Source: JAYVSZ01 sp043774925 (lineage in GTDB: Bacteria; Pseudomonadota; Gammaproteobacteria; Burkholderiales; Methylophilaceae). Taken from it: a DNA stretch of 11,718 bases. The stretch's first letter is position 1; every line of letters starts with the position of its first letter. The notes under the pieces are model-generated. The model did not search any database. It saw only the letters and a program-made list of their open reading frames with translations, and was not told the origin of the DNA. The DNA lies in contig JAYVSZ010000035.1 of NCBI GenBank assembly GCA_043774925.1, positions 1 to 11,718 on the forward strand, in the 5' to 3' direction. Of the stretch, positions 1 to 6,464 are shown piece by piece. The translations under genes were made by a program, and so were the position numbers.

Positions 1-642
1 GAAAGCCGAAATTTTGAGCTAGGTGCGAAAGCGTTTATTAGCAGTAATACGCAAGCAAATCTTAATTTATTTGCAATTAATACAGACGATGAAATTGTAT
101 TAAGAGAAACCAACGCGGCAAACCGAAGCGTATTTGGCAATGCCGGTAAAACCAAACGTACAGGTGCTGAGCTTTCAATCGATTCGCAGTTTGAGAATAA
201 CGTTTCTACCTATTTTTCATATTCGTTATTAAACGCCAAGTTTGATTCTGATTTTGCATTCACCCCTTCTTCGGGCATCCCTCAGTTGGTGCAATCAGGT
301 AATAAAATCCCCGGCACTTATCGCAGCCAAATTTATGGCGAAATCGCGTGGAAATATCAACCGCTTGGCTTTAGTACTGCGCTAGAAGGCCGCCACAATA
401 GCAAATCTTACGTAAACGATACCAATACAGATACGGCGCCTTCTTATACCATTTTTAATATTCGCGCTGGTTTTGAGCAGAATTTAGCCAACTGGCGATT
501 TAGCGAATATTTACGCGTTGAAAATATGTTTGATAAAGACTACATCGGCTCTGTACGAGTTAACGATGCTAATCTTCGCTTTTTTGAACCTGCCGCAGAC
601 AGAAACTATTTAGTTGGGCTTAGCGCTTCTTATAAATTCTAG
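1..642 (+). CDS. TonB-dependent outer-membrane receptor, C-terminal part (5' end outside window)
   Basis: The reading frame is open from the first base and ends at TAG 640-642, giving 213 residues of the C-terminal beta-barrel. What shows this is the alternation of short amphipathic strands rich in Y, F, N and S, the receptor-type phrase V-E-N-M-F-D-K-D-Y near the end, and a terminal phenylalanine, the usual outer-membrane assembly signal for the Bam machinery. Family members import siderophores, cobalamin or other scarce ligands, using energy delivered by TonB-ExbB-ExbD. The plug domain and TonB box lie upstream of the window, so the ligand cannot be guessed. A TTG at 286 could be mistaken for a start, but the upstream codons are continuous barrel sequence. 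A terminator follows at once, so this gene is not co-transcribed with dut by default. Confidence 0.88.
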   Translation, partial: ESRNFELGAKAFISSNTQANLNLFAINTDDEIVLRETNAANRSVFGNAGKTKRTGAELSIDSQFENNVSTYFSYSLLNAKFDSDFAFTPSSGIPQLVQSGNKIPGTYRSQIYGEIAWKYQPLGFSTALEGRHNSKSYVNDTNTDTAPSYTIFNIRAGFEQNLANWRFSEYLRVENMFDKDYIGSVRVNDANLRFFEPAADRNYLVGLSASYKF

Positions 643-650
643 AGTTAATA

Positions 651-682
651 AAAAGGCCAGTGACGTTAAACTGGCCTTTTTT
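651..682 (+). terminator. Rho-independent terminator of the TonB receptor gene
   Basis: Arms AAAAGGCCAG (651-660) and CTGGCCTTTT (671-680) pair perfectly over 10 bp around a 10-base loop, and the T run continues to 682. It begins 8 bases after the receptor stop codon. The A-rich left arm would also supply a U run on the opposite strand. Confidence 0.9.
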
Positions 683-754
683 ATTGCCTAGTGATTTTAA
701 GCACTAATTAGTGTTTAATAACGCTTTGATTTTAAACTTACCAAAGCACCCAAT

Positions 755-1207
755 ATGTCTATCTCAGTCGATTTAAAAATTTTAGATAACCGCTTGCATC
801 ACATGATGCCTAGCTATGCCACGGCAGGCTCAGCGGGGCTAGATTTGCGCGCTTGTGTTGAGCATACGCAAACCATTCAACCCGGCGAAACGGTGATGAT
901 TCCTACCGGCATGGCGATTCATATTGATAATACCTACTACGCAGCGCTCATTCTGCCACGTTCAGGCTTAGGCCATAAACATGGCATCGTGTTGGGCAAT
1001 TTAGTTGGCTTAATCGATTCCGATTATCAAGGCCAATTGCTAGTGTCTTGCTGGAATCGCAGCAAAGAATCGTTTATTTTGAACCCAATGGAGCGCATTG
1101 CGCAATTAGTCATTGTGCCTGTGGTGCAGGCCGAGTTTCATATCGTGGATGAATTTACACAAAGCGATAGAGGTGATGGCGGATTTGGTAGCACAGGCAA
1201 GCATTAA
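755..1207 (+). CDS. dut: Deoxyuridine 5'-triphosphate nucleotidohydrolase (dUTPase)
   Basis: Hydrolyses dUTP to dUMP and pyrophosphate, keeping uracil out of DNA and supplying dUMP for thymidylate synthesis. It acts in the cytoplasm as a homotrimer. At 150 residues it has the family length, and all five trimeric-dUTPase motifs are visible: GSAGLDLRA (about 25-33), PRSGLG (68-73), GLIDSDYQG (85-93), ERIAQ (113-117) and the C-terminal RGDGGFGSTG arm (139-148). Asp88 is the expected catalytic base and Tyr91 the uracil-stacking residue, by alignment in memory with E. coli Asp90 and Tyr93. Motif IV has Met112 where many members have Gly. The ATG at 755 fits the E. coli N-terminus, but the ribosome-binding site is weak. 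No clear promoter is seen in 683-754, only a 12-bp palindrome at 702-713. Confidence 0.97.
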   Translation: MSISVDLKILDNRLHHMMPSYATAGSAGLDLRACVEHTQTIQPGETVMIPTGMAIHIDNTYYAALILPRSGLGHKHGIVLGNLVGLIDSDYQGQLLVSCWNRSKESFILNPMERIAQLVIVPVVQAEFHIVDEFTQSDRGDGGFGSTGKH

Positions 1208-1270
1208 GCACGTTTAGTGATGATTAATCTAAGGCATTAAATTTATATACAATAAATAGTGATTTATAGC

Positions 1271-1300
1271 TTGAAAATCGTCGCGATTTCATACTATAAT
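1271..1300 (+). promoter_or_regulatory. Sigma-70-type promoter for rpmB-rpmG
   Basis: A TTGAAA -35 box (1271-1276) and a perfect TATAAT -10 box (1295-1300) are separated by 18 bases. Transcription should begin near 1307, leaving a leader of about 33 bases before the rpmB ATG at 1340. It sits in the AT-rich dut-rpmB spacer and is one of the two best promoters in the window. Confidence 0.8.
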
Positions 1301-1339
1301 TGCTGTCTTTCTAAAAAAGCAAAGTATTTGGGGATAACC

Positions 1340-1576
1340 ATGGCACGTGTATGTATGGTAACTGGCAAAAAGCCAATGGTGGGTAACAATGTTTCTCACG
1401 CACAAAACAAAACAAAACGTCGTTCTTTACCTAATTTACAAAACCGTAAATTTTGGGTTGAGAGCGAGAACCGCTGGGTAAGCATGCGTATTACTAACAA
1501 TGCGCTACGTACTATCGACAAAAACGGTATTGATGCCGTGCTTGCTGGTATGCGTGCTGCTGGTCAGAAGATTTAA
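1340..1576 (+). CDS. rpmB: 50S ribosomal protein L28
   Basis: Structural protein of the large ribosomal subunit. The 78-residue product equals the E. coli length and aligns along its whole span, beginning MARVCMVTGKKP and containing the conserved K-R-R-x-L-P-N-L-Q and F-W-V-E-S-E segments. The frame is open back to 1259, but the start was set at ATG 1340 because it gives the family N-terminus and has a GGGG-type ribosome-binding site 5-9 bases upstream. The longer reading would also begin upstream of the promoter. Only one cysteine (Cys5) is present, so this is the zinc-free form without paired CxxC motifs. rpmG follows 39 bases later in the same transcript. Confidence 0.97.
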   Translation: MARVCMVTGKKPMVGNNVSHAQNKTKRRSLPNLQNRKFWVESENRWVSMRITNNALRTIDKNGIDAVLAGMRAAGQKI

Positions 1577-1615
1577 CGTTAACAAGCTTAACGCAATCAA
1601 TTAAGGTAGAACATC

Positions 1616-1771
1616 ATGCGTGAAAAAATCAAATTAGAGTCAAGTGCTGGTACAGGTCATTTTTATACCACTACTAAAAACAAACGTACCATGCCAGAAA
1701 AAATGGAAATCAAAAAATTTGATCCAGTGGCACGTAAACACGTGATGTACAAAGAAACTAAGTTAAAATAA
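1616..1771 (+). CDS. rpmG: 50S ribosomal protein L33
   Basis: Small protein of the large ribosomal subunit near the tRNA exit site. Translation from ATG 1616 gives 51 residues ending at TAA 1769-1771, and matches the E. coli protein almost throughout: REKIKLxSSAGTGHFY, TTKNKR and KKFDPVxRxHVxYKE. It starts directly at MREKIK and lacks the short MAKG extension of the E. coli form. There are no cysteines, so it is the zinc-independent type. An AAGG ribosome-binding site lies 9-12 bases before the start. The gene pairs with rpmB as in most bacteria and ends shortly before a terminator. Confidence 0.96.
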   Translation: MREKIKLESSAGTGHFYTTTKNKRTMPEKMEIKKFDPVARKHVMYKETKLK

Positions 1772-1818
1772 TTCAGACTTAAATAAACTTAGATTTAAGC
1801 TATTTTAAGTCGTAAAAG

Positions 1819-1839
1819 ACCCGCAATTGCGGGTTTTTT
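1819..1839 (+). terminator. Rho-independent terminator of rpmB-rpmG, probably bidirectional
   Basis: The 16-base perfect palindrome at 1819-1834 folds as CCCGC / GCGGG around AATT with flanking A-T pairs, and six T follow (1834-1839). On the opposite strand the hairpin is followed by TCTTTT, so it can also stop the convergent mgtE-mscS transcript. Confidence 0.9.
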
Positions 1840-1844
1840 ATTGC

Positions 1845-1890
1845 CAGGGCCTATACACGTGCCCTGAGAGCCGCATGGATATTGGCTTTC
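1845..1890. repeat. Two further tandem hairpins in the convergent spacer
   Basis: CAGGGC (1845-1850) pairs with GCCCTG (1861-1866) around a 10-base loop. Immediately after, GAGAGCC (1866-1872) pairs with GGCTTTC (1884-1890) with one G-U pair. Neither has a T run on the plus strand. They may protect 3' ends of the mscS or rpmG messages; function is unknown. Confidence 0.5.
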
Positions 1891-1906
1891 AGAGCAGGTG
1901 TTTTAA

Positions 1907-3172
1907 CTAGTCTGTTTTATGCTCCAATTTGCAAAATGCTATTTTGTGCTGTTTAAACGCTTTCCAAATTTCCATATAGAGCGCAGATTGCAGTAATCCA
2001 GTGCCATTTTCAGGGTCCGCCACCCACACAATGAGCGCCAGCTCCACGCCATTTTCGCTAAAGCCCTTCACTTGCACATCTGGCGCTGGTGTTTGCAGCA
2101 CGCGGGCTTGTTTTAAGGCAACTTCACGCATAAGCTGCATCGCATTTTCCAAAGCGCTATCAAAGCTAATCGCTAATGTAATTTGAGTGCGCGCCATGTG
2201 CTCTGTAAGCGAGTGATTCACCACGGCTGTGGTAATGAGTGTTTCATTCGGGATAATCACGCTAGTGCCATCCAGCTTGCGCAGCACCATGTAACGTGAG
2301 CGCATGTCTTGAATAACGCCGTAATGCTTATCCACGGAAATAATATCGCCAATATTCATCGACTTGTCGAGCAAGATAATAAAACCACTCACATAATTGC
2401 TGGCGATTTTTTGTAAACCTAGCCCTAAGCCTACGCCAAGCGCGCCCCCAAACACAGATAGCAAGGTAATATCCAAGCCAACGGCTGACAATGCAATGAG
2501 TACCGCAACAAACATAAAGAAAATACGAATGAGCTTAACCATCACCACGCGCATGTTGACGCTGACTTGCTCGGTGCGCATGAGTTTGTTTTCAAACATG
2601 CGGCTTAACCACAGCGCGACAAATAAGGTGATAAGCACGGTAAATAAGCCCTGCAACACAATTAATAAATTGACTGGGTTTTTGCCAATGTTAAATTGAA
2701 CGTCTTCCAAAGCTTGGGTGAGGCGAGGCAAATAGCCAGAAAAATACAGCGCTAGCAGTGCCCAAATACCCCATGAAATCAGGCTTTCTAAGGTTTTTAG
2801 CCAACCACCCGCGGGGAAGATGTAGCGAATCGCGTACACAATCAGCCGTATGGCTGCCATTGCCAGTAGCAGCCGGCAAGTTAGCGCTAGCATGCCGACG
2901 TGCTGCCAATCGGTCAGTATTAGCTTGGCAATCCATACGAGAAATAACATTGAAAGCGGAAATAAGGCACGATTGATGCTGCCAATCGCCAGCTTCACGT
3001 CTTCTTGCGTGCGATTCTCCTGCACTCTTTTGACGACGTAATTTTTTAGCGCGCCATTAATCATCCAAGCCGTGATTGCGGCTATTGCAATAATGGCGAT
3101 TTGCCAAAGCGCCGCCGGCGTAGAAATATCACCTACAACTTCTTGCCAAATGGTTTGAATTTCAGGATTCAT
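1907..3172 (-). CDS. MscS-family mechanosensitive ion channel
   Basis: An inner-membrane channel that opens under membrane tension and releases solutes during hypo-osmotic shock, forming homoheptamers in characterised relatives. The 421-residue product has about seven hydrophobic segments (roughly 22-41, 70-86, 93-118, 130-147, 166-189, 211-231, 236-266). The last is the Gly/Ala-rich pore helix with the GALGVGLGLGLQ pattern at 243-254. The MscS beta-domain follows, with I-G-D-I-I-S-V near 274-280 and I-P-N-E at 307-310, then the C-terminal alpha-beta domain. It is longer than E. coli MscS (286 residues) because of four extra N-terminal membrane segments. It starts 2 bases after the mgtE stop codon and so is very probably co-expressed and translationally coupled. 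Gating ligand or ion preference cannot be read from sequence. Confidence 0.93.
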   Translation of the reverse strand: MNPEIQTIWQEVVGDISTPAALWQIAIIAIAAITAWMINGALKNYVVKRVQENRTQEDVKLAIGSINRALFPLSMLFLVWIAKLILTDWQHVGMLALTCRLLLAMAAIRLIVYAIRYIFPAGGWLKTLESLISWGIWALLALYFSGYLPRLTQALEDVQFNIGKNPVNLLIVLQGLFTVLITLFVALWLSRMFENKLMRTEQVSVNMRVVMVKLIRIFFMFVAVLIALSAVGLDITLLSVFGGALGVGLGLGLQKIASNYVSGFIILLDKSMNIGDIISVDKHYGVIQDMRSRYMVLRKLDGTSVIIPNETLITTAVVNHSLTEHMARTQITLAISFDSALENAMQLMREVALKQARVLQTPAPDVQVKGFSENGVELALIVWVADPENGTGLLQSALYMEIWKAFKQHKIAFCKLEHKTD

Positions 3173-3174
3173 AC

Positions 3175-4611
3175 TTACAATAAAAAGAGGGTCGCTAGGC
3201 CTAAAAAGATAAAGAACCCGCCACTATCGGTCACCGCTGTGATGAGTACGCTAGAACCTACCGCTGGATCGCGCCCAAATTTTGTCATCATGTGCGGAAT
3301 CATCACACCCATTACAGCGGCCAGCAGCAGATTGAGCGTCATAGCCGCTGTCATCACCAAGCCGAGCTGATAATTGCCATAAAGCGCATAAGCGAGCAAG
3401 CCAAGCACGCTGCCCCACAACAAGCCATTAAGTAACGATACGCCAAGTTCTTTTTTAATCAGCGCACTCATATTGGTGCCAGATATTTGCCCTAATGCCA
3501 GACCACGCACAATCATGGTGGTGGTTTGGTTGCCCGAGTTGCCGCCTATACCCGCCACAATGGGCATGAGCGCAGCCAAAGCCACTATTTTTTGAATAGA
3601 GCCTTCAAACACCCCAATGACGCGTGAGGCGACAAATGCTGTGACCAAATTAATTGCTAGCCAAGCCCAACGGTTTTGTACGGATTTCCAAATGGTCGAG
3701 AAAAAGTCTTCGTCTTCGCGCAAACCGGCCATAGAAAGCATGTCGGACTCCGCCTCGTCACGCAAGTAATCCATGACCTCGTCCACAGTAATACGGCCTA
3801 CCAGCTTATTATTTTTATCTACGACAGGCGCAGTCACTAAGTCATAGCGTTCAAACGCTTTTGCTGCGTCATCTGCGGTGTCCTCAGGGTGAAACATCAC
3901 TGCGTCGGCCGCCATCACCGCTTCCACGCCTGCATCTAAATCATGCACCACCATGCGTTTAAGTGGCAACACACCGCGCAAAATGTCATTGCGATCCACT
4001 ACAAATAATTTATCGGTATGGTCTGGTAAACCACCAAGTCGCCGCAAATAGCGTAGTGCGACTTCAAGCGTAATATCCTCTCGAATCGTGACAATATCAA
4101 AATCCATGAGGGCGCCAACGGTTTCTTCAGGGTATGAAAGCGTCGATTGTAAGCGCTCGCGGCGCTGCGAATCTAGACTTTCCATCAAATCTTGCAATAC
4201 GTCTTTTGGTAAGTCTGGCGCTAAATCGGCAAGTTCATCCGTATCCAGCTGCTCCGCAGCGGCCAGCAACTCTTGCGCATCCATATCGGCAATAAGCGTT
4301 TGCCTAACTGCGTCGGAAACCTCGAGCAGGATGTCGCCATCTCGTTCAACTTTGACCAAGTCCCAGACTTCAAGGCGATTTTCGAGCGGCAACGCTTCTA
4401 AAATATGCGCGACGTCAGCGGTATGCAGATTGTCTAATTTTTTTTGTAGCTCACTTATATTCTGTTTGTGGACGAGCGATTCAACAAGATCATGTTTTGG
4501 CATTTCTTGGCGATGGACGAGCCCTTCCACCAGCTTGTGCTTCTCCAATAAAGAAATCACCTGCTGTAGATTTTCGCTTAAACTGTCTTTAGATTCCTGA
4601 ATATCAGCCAT
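3175..4611 (-). CDS. mgtE: Magnesium transporter MgtE
   Basis: A Mg2+-gated Mg2+ channel/transporter of the inner membrane, dimeric in the Thermus protein. The 478 residues show the expected layout: an N-terminal helical MgtE_N domain (about 50-160), a CBS-domain pair (about 165-290), a connecting helix and five membrane helices (about 315-478). The transmembrane signature PIVAGIGGNSGNQTTTMIVRG lies at 350-370, and Asp462 in the last helix is probably the counterpart of the pore Asp432 of Thermus MgtE. Residues 25-39 and 40-54 form a 15-residue near-repeat (H-x-LVE-x-LVH-x-Q), giving a longer N-terminal lead than the Thermus protein. It is the first gene of an operon with the downstream mscS-type gene. 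A 5' inverted repeat next to its start may affect translation. Confidence 0.96.
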   Translation of the reverse strand: MADIQESKDSLSENLQQVISLLEKHKLVEGLVHRQEMPKHDLVESLVHKQNISELQKKLDNLHTADVAHILEALPLENRLEVWDLVKVERDGDILLEVSDAVRQTLIADMDAQELLAAAEQLDTDELADLAPDLPKDVLQDLMESLDSQRRERLQSTLSYPEETVGALMDFDIVTIREDITLEVALRYLRRLGGLPDHTDKLFVVDRNDILRGVLPLKRMVVHDLDAGVEAVMAADAVMFHPEDTADDAAKAFERYDLVTAPVVDKNNKLVGRITVDEVMDYLRDEAESDMLSMAGLREDEDFFSTIWKSVQNRWAWLAINLVTAFVASRVIGVFEGSIQKIVALAALMPIVAGIGGNSGNQTTTMIVRGLALGQISGTNMSALIKKELGVSLLNGLLWGSVLGLLAYALYGNYQLGLVMTAAMTLNLLLAAVMGVMIPHMMTKFGRDPAVGSSVLITAVTDSGGFFIFLGLATLFLL

Positions 4612-4612
4612 G

Positions 4613-4664
4613 AAAAACCCAATTAACGCATCTATGCTACAAAACGTTATTATGATGGGTTTTT
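4613..4664 (-). promoter_or_regulatory. Inverted repeat in the mgtE leader, abutting the start codon
   Basis: AAAAACCC (plus strand 4613-4620) and GGGTTTTT (4657-4664) are perfect 8-bp complements. On the mgtE message the downstream arm GGGUUUUU ends one base before the AUG and contains the only G-rich stretch resembling a ribosome-binding site. An inner UAACG/CGUUA pairing extends the fold. It could hide the ribosome-binding site. No M-box-like riboswitch is recognisable and no strong promoter is seen in this 93-base spacer. Confidence 0.4.
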
Positions 4665-4704
4665 ACGATTTACTGAAAAAATTGCGCCTAAAATACTGCA
4701 AATA

Positions 4705-4950
4705 ATGATGAATGCAAGGTTAACGCTTAAACTCTACACCACTTCACATTGTCATTTGTGTGAGCTGGCACTTGAGTTAGTATTGCTGCACTGCAAGGCA
4801 TGTGCGATTGCGCTGGTTGAAATTGCAGATAATGAAAACTTGCTGAGCAAGTATGGAACGCGTATTCCAGTACTGCAACGCACTGATACATTGGCTGAAT
4901 TAGGTTGGCCATTTAACGAAAATGACCTTCAACATTTCTTAAAGCCATAA
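4705..4950 (+). CDS. Glutaredoxin-like (DUF836-type) thioredoxin-fold protein
   Basis: Small cytoplasmic thioredoxin-fold protein of 81 residues, the usual length for this family; probably a thiol-disulfide or related redox protein, with no established substrate. It opens with strand LTLKLY (6-11) followed by the active-site CHLC (Cys16-Cys19). The expected cis-proline is Pro55 in the T-R-I-P-V-L segment. The family-typical L-G-W-P-F (66-70) lies near the C-terminus. A second CxxC, Cys30-Cys33, is present and is unusual. ATG 4705 and ATG 4708 are adjacent, and either could be used. TAAAAT at 4689-4694 could be a -10 box, but the -35 is poor. The gene stands alone, divergent from mgtE and convergent with rplQ. 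Confidence 0.82.
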   Translation: MMNARLTLKLYTTSHCHLCELALELVLLHCKACAIALVEIADNENLLSKYGTRIPVLQRTDTLAELGWPFNENDLQHFLKP

Positions 4951-4953
4951 AAC

Positions 4954-4984
4954 AAAAAAGCCAGCTAAAAAGCTGGCTTTTTTT
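4954..4984. terminator. Bidirectional rho-independent terminator shared by the glutaredoxin-like gene and rplQ
   Basis: AGCCAGCT (4959-4966) pairs with AGCTGGCT (4971-4978) around AAAA, flanked by an A run on the left and a T run on the right (to 4984). Each strand therefore has a GC-containing stem followed by U. It lies just after the plus-strand stop at 4950 and just after the minus-strand rplQ stop at 4997. Confidence 0.92.
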
Positions 4985-4996
4985 AAATGTCATTGC

Positions 4997-5386
4997 TTAT
5001 TCAGCTGAAACAATTTCTGCACCTGTATCTGGACGATCTACCAACTCGACCAATGCCATTGGTGCGTTGTCACCATTACGGAAACCACATTTAAGAATAC
5101 GTAAATATCCGCCGTTACGCGCATTATAGCGTGGGCCTAATTCACCAAATAATTTACCCACGATATCACGATCACGCAAGCGACTAAAAGCAATACGGCG
5201 ATTGGCCAATGTGGCGGTTTTACCTAGGGTAATCAAAGGCTCTGCAAATTTGCGCAGCTCTTTAGCTTTTGGTAAAGTTGTTCTAATGACTTCATGACGC
5301 AACAATGACACAGACATATTACGAAACATGGCTGCACGATGACTGCTGGTGCGATTTAACTTCCGATTTTGATTACCGTGACGCAT
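4997..5386 (-). CDS. rplQ: 50S ribosomal protein L17
   Basis: Large-subunit protein near the peptide exit tunnel and last gene of the alpha operon. The 129 residues begin MRHGNQNRKLNRTSSHR, the conserved L17 N-terminus, and contain LRHEVIRTTLPKAKELRK (29-46), G-P-R-Y-N-A-R-N-G-G-Y (84-94) and a C-terminal VELVDR. Length is close to E. coli (127). An AAGGAAG ribosome-binding site precedes the ATG. It follows rpoA after 32 bases and is closed by the shared bidirectional terminator. Confidence 0.98.
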   Translation of the reverse strand: MRHGNQNRKLNRTSSHRAAMFRNMSVSLLRHEVIRTTLPKAKELRKFAEPLITLGKTATLANRRIAFSRLRDRDIVGKLFGELGPRYNARNGGYLRILKCGFRNGDNAPMALVELVDRPDTGAEIVSAE

Positions 5387-5418
5387 AGTAACTTCCTTAA
5401 ACTTTTAAAATTTAGCTT

Positions 5419-6405
5419 TTAAGCTTTTTCGAGACCAACTGGCGGCCAATTTTCTAACTTCATGCCCAATGTTAGGCCTTTTGAAGCTAGCACGTCTTTA
5501 ATCTCGTTCAATGATTTACGACCCAAATTAGGCGCTTTCAATAATTCATTTTCACTGCGTTGAATCAAATCACCAATGTAGAAAATATTTTCAGCTTTTA
5601 AGCAGTTCGCAGAACGTACTGTCAGCTCTAAATCATCTACTGGACGTAAAAGTATTGGATCCACTTGTGGTGCTGATTTCACTTCGATTTCACTTGGCGC
5701 ACCTTCTAAGTTAGCAAACACTGAAAGTTGGCCAATTAAAATGCGTGCCGCATCGCGAATCGCTTGCTCAGGTTCGATGATGCCATTAGTTTCAACATCC
5801 ATAATCAGCTTGTCTAAGTCAGTACGCTGCTCAACACGTGCGCTTTCAACTTGATAGCTCACTTTGTTAATCGGGCTGAATGAAGCGTCAACCATGATAA
5901 ACCCTAAAGCGCGATCTTCTTGATTCACTTTTTGACGTGCTGGCACTGGCTGATAACCGCGACCCATGGCAACTTTAACTTCTAAATTCAGTTTGCCACC
6001 TTTGGTTAAATGCGCAATCACATGGCTAGGATTTACTATCTCTGCATCATGACCAGTATCAAAATCAGCAGCAGTCACTACACCTTCACCTGATTTGCTC
6101 AGGGTAAGAATTGTTTCTGATTTTGTGTTGAGTTTAAGTGCCACACCTTTAAGGTTGAGCAAAATATCAACAACATCTTCCTGCACGCCATCAATTGTTG
6201 AATACTCATGCACAACACCATCAATTTTAACTTCTGTAATGGCAAAACCTGGAATAGATGACAACAATACGCGACGCAATGCATTACCTAGTGTGTAGCC
6301 AAACCCACGTTCCATTGGCTCCAAAGTCACGCGCGCGCGCAATGGCGTAATAACTTCCACATCTACTACGCGTGGTTTTAAATATTCTGTTGGATTACTT
6401 TGCAT
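5419..6405 (-). CDS. rpoA: DNA-directed RNA polymerase alpha subunit
   Basis: Alpha subunit: its N-terminal domain dimerises and nucleates assembly of beta and beta', and its C-terminal domain contacts UP elements and activators. The 328 residues (E. coli 329) contain the NTD with GYTLGNALRRVLLSS (36-50), the assembly arginine Arg45 included, a linker near 235-250 and the CTD at about 251-320. The CTD keeps VRSANCLKAE (263-272), so Arg264 and Asn267 match E. coli Arg265 and Asn268 used for DNA contact, and ends with LENWPP. An AAGGAA ribosome-binding site lies 5-10 bases before the ATG. It follows rpsD after 46 bases, with a terminator-like hairpin in the gap that may tune its expression. Confidence 0.99.
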   Translation of the reverse strand: MQSNPTEYLKPRVVDVEVITPLRARVTLEPMERGFGYTLGNALRRVLLSSIPGFAITEVKIDGVVHEYSTIDGVQEDVVDILLNLKGVALKLNTKSETILTLSKSGEGVVTAADFDTGHDAEIVNPSHVIAHLTKGGKLNLEVKVAMGRGYQPVPARQKVNQEDRALGFIMVDASFSPINKVSYQVESARVEQRTDLDKLIMDVETNGIIEPEQAIRDAARILIGQLSVFANLEGAPSEIEVKSAPQVDPILLRPVDDLELTVRSANCLKAENIFYIGDLIQRSENELLKAPNLGRKSLNEIKDVLASKGLTLGMKLENWPPVGLEKA

Positions 6406-6431
6406 AAAATTCCTTGACGTAATTGGTTGAG

Positions 6432-6464
6432 AAAAAGTGTATTCCTAAATATTATTTAGAATAC
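6432..6464 (-). terminator. Weak terminator-like hairpin across the rpsD stop codon, ahead of rpoA
   Basis: On the minus strand GUAUUCUAAAU (6464-6454) pairs with AUUUAGGAAUAC (6450-6439), 11 bp with one bulged base and a 3-base loop, followed after AC by UUUUU (6436-6432). The rpsD stop UAA overlaps the loop. The stem is AU-rich, so any termination would be partial; RNA processing or 3'-end protection is an alternative. Confidence 0.45.

Noticed and set aside
286..642. A separate 118-residue gene starting at TTG 286
   Set aside because: The same frame is open from base 1 with beta-barrel-like sequence, so this is the end of the truncated receptor gene.
702..713. 12-bp palindrome CACTAATTAGTG upstream of dut as an operator
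   Set aside because: It is AT-rich, short and unpaired with a convincing promoter; I recognise no regulator for it, so it is mentioned only with dut.
1259..1339. Upstream extension of the rpmB reading frame
   Set aside because: It would include the promoter and gives residues unlike L28. The ATG at 1340 gives the exact family length and N-terminus.
2001..3370. Several plus-strand open frames opposite mscS and the 3' end of mgtE
   Set aside because: They are antisense shadows with low-complexity, Ser/Thr/Lys-rich products and no family resemblance; the minus-strand genes explain the sequence.
4088..4600. A 170-codon plus-strand open frame opposite mgtE
   Set aside because: The product is mostly Ser, Cys and Arg, typical of the antisense of a coding gene, with no recognisable domain.
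4681..4704. Promoter for the glutaredoxin-like gene
   Set aside because: TAAAAT at 4689-4694 is a fair -10, but no matching -35 is present at 16-18 bases and the leader would be only a few bases; too weak to list.
5410..5430. Palindrome AGCTTTTAAGCT at the rpoA end as a terminator
   Set aside because: The stem is only four or five pairs, AT-rich, and rplQ follows immediately in the same operon.
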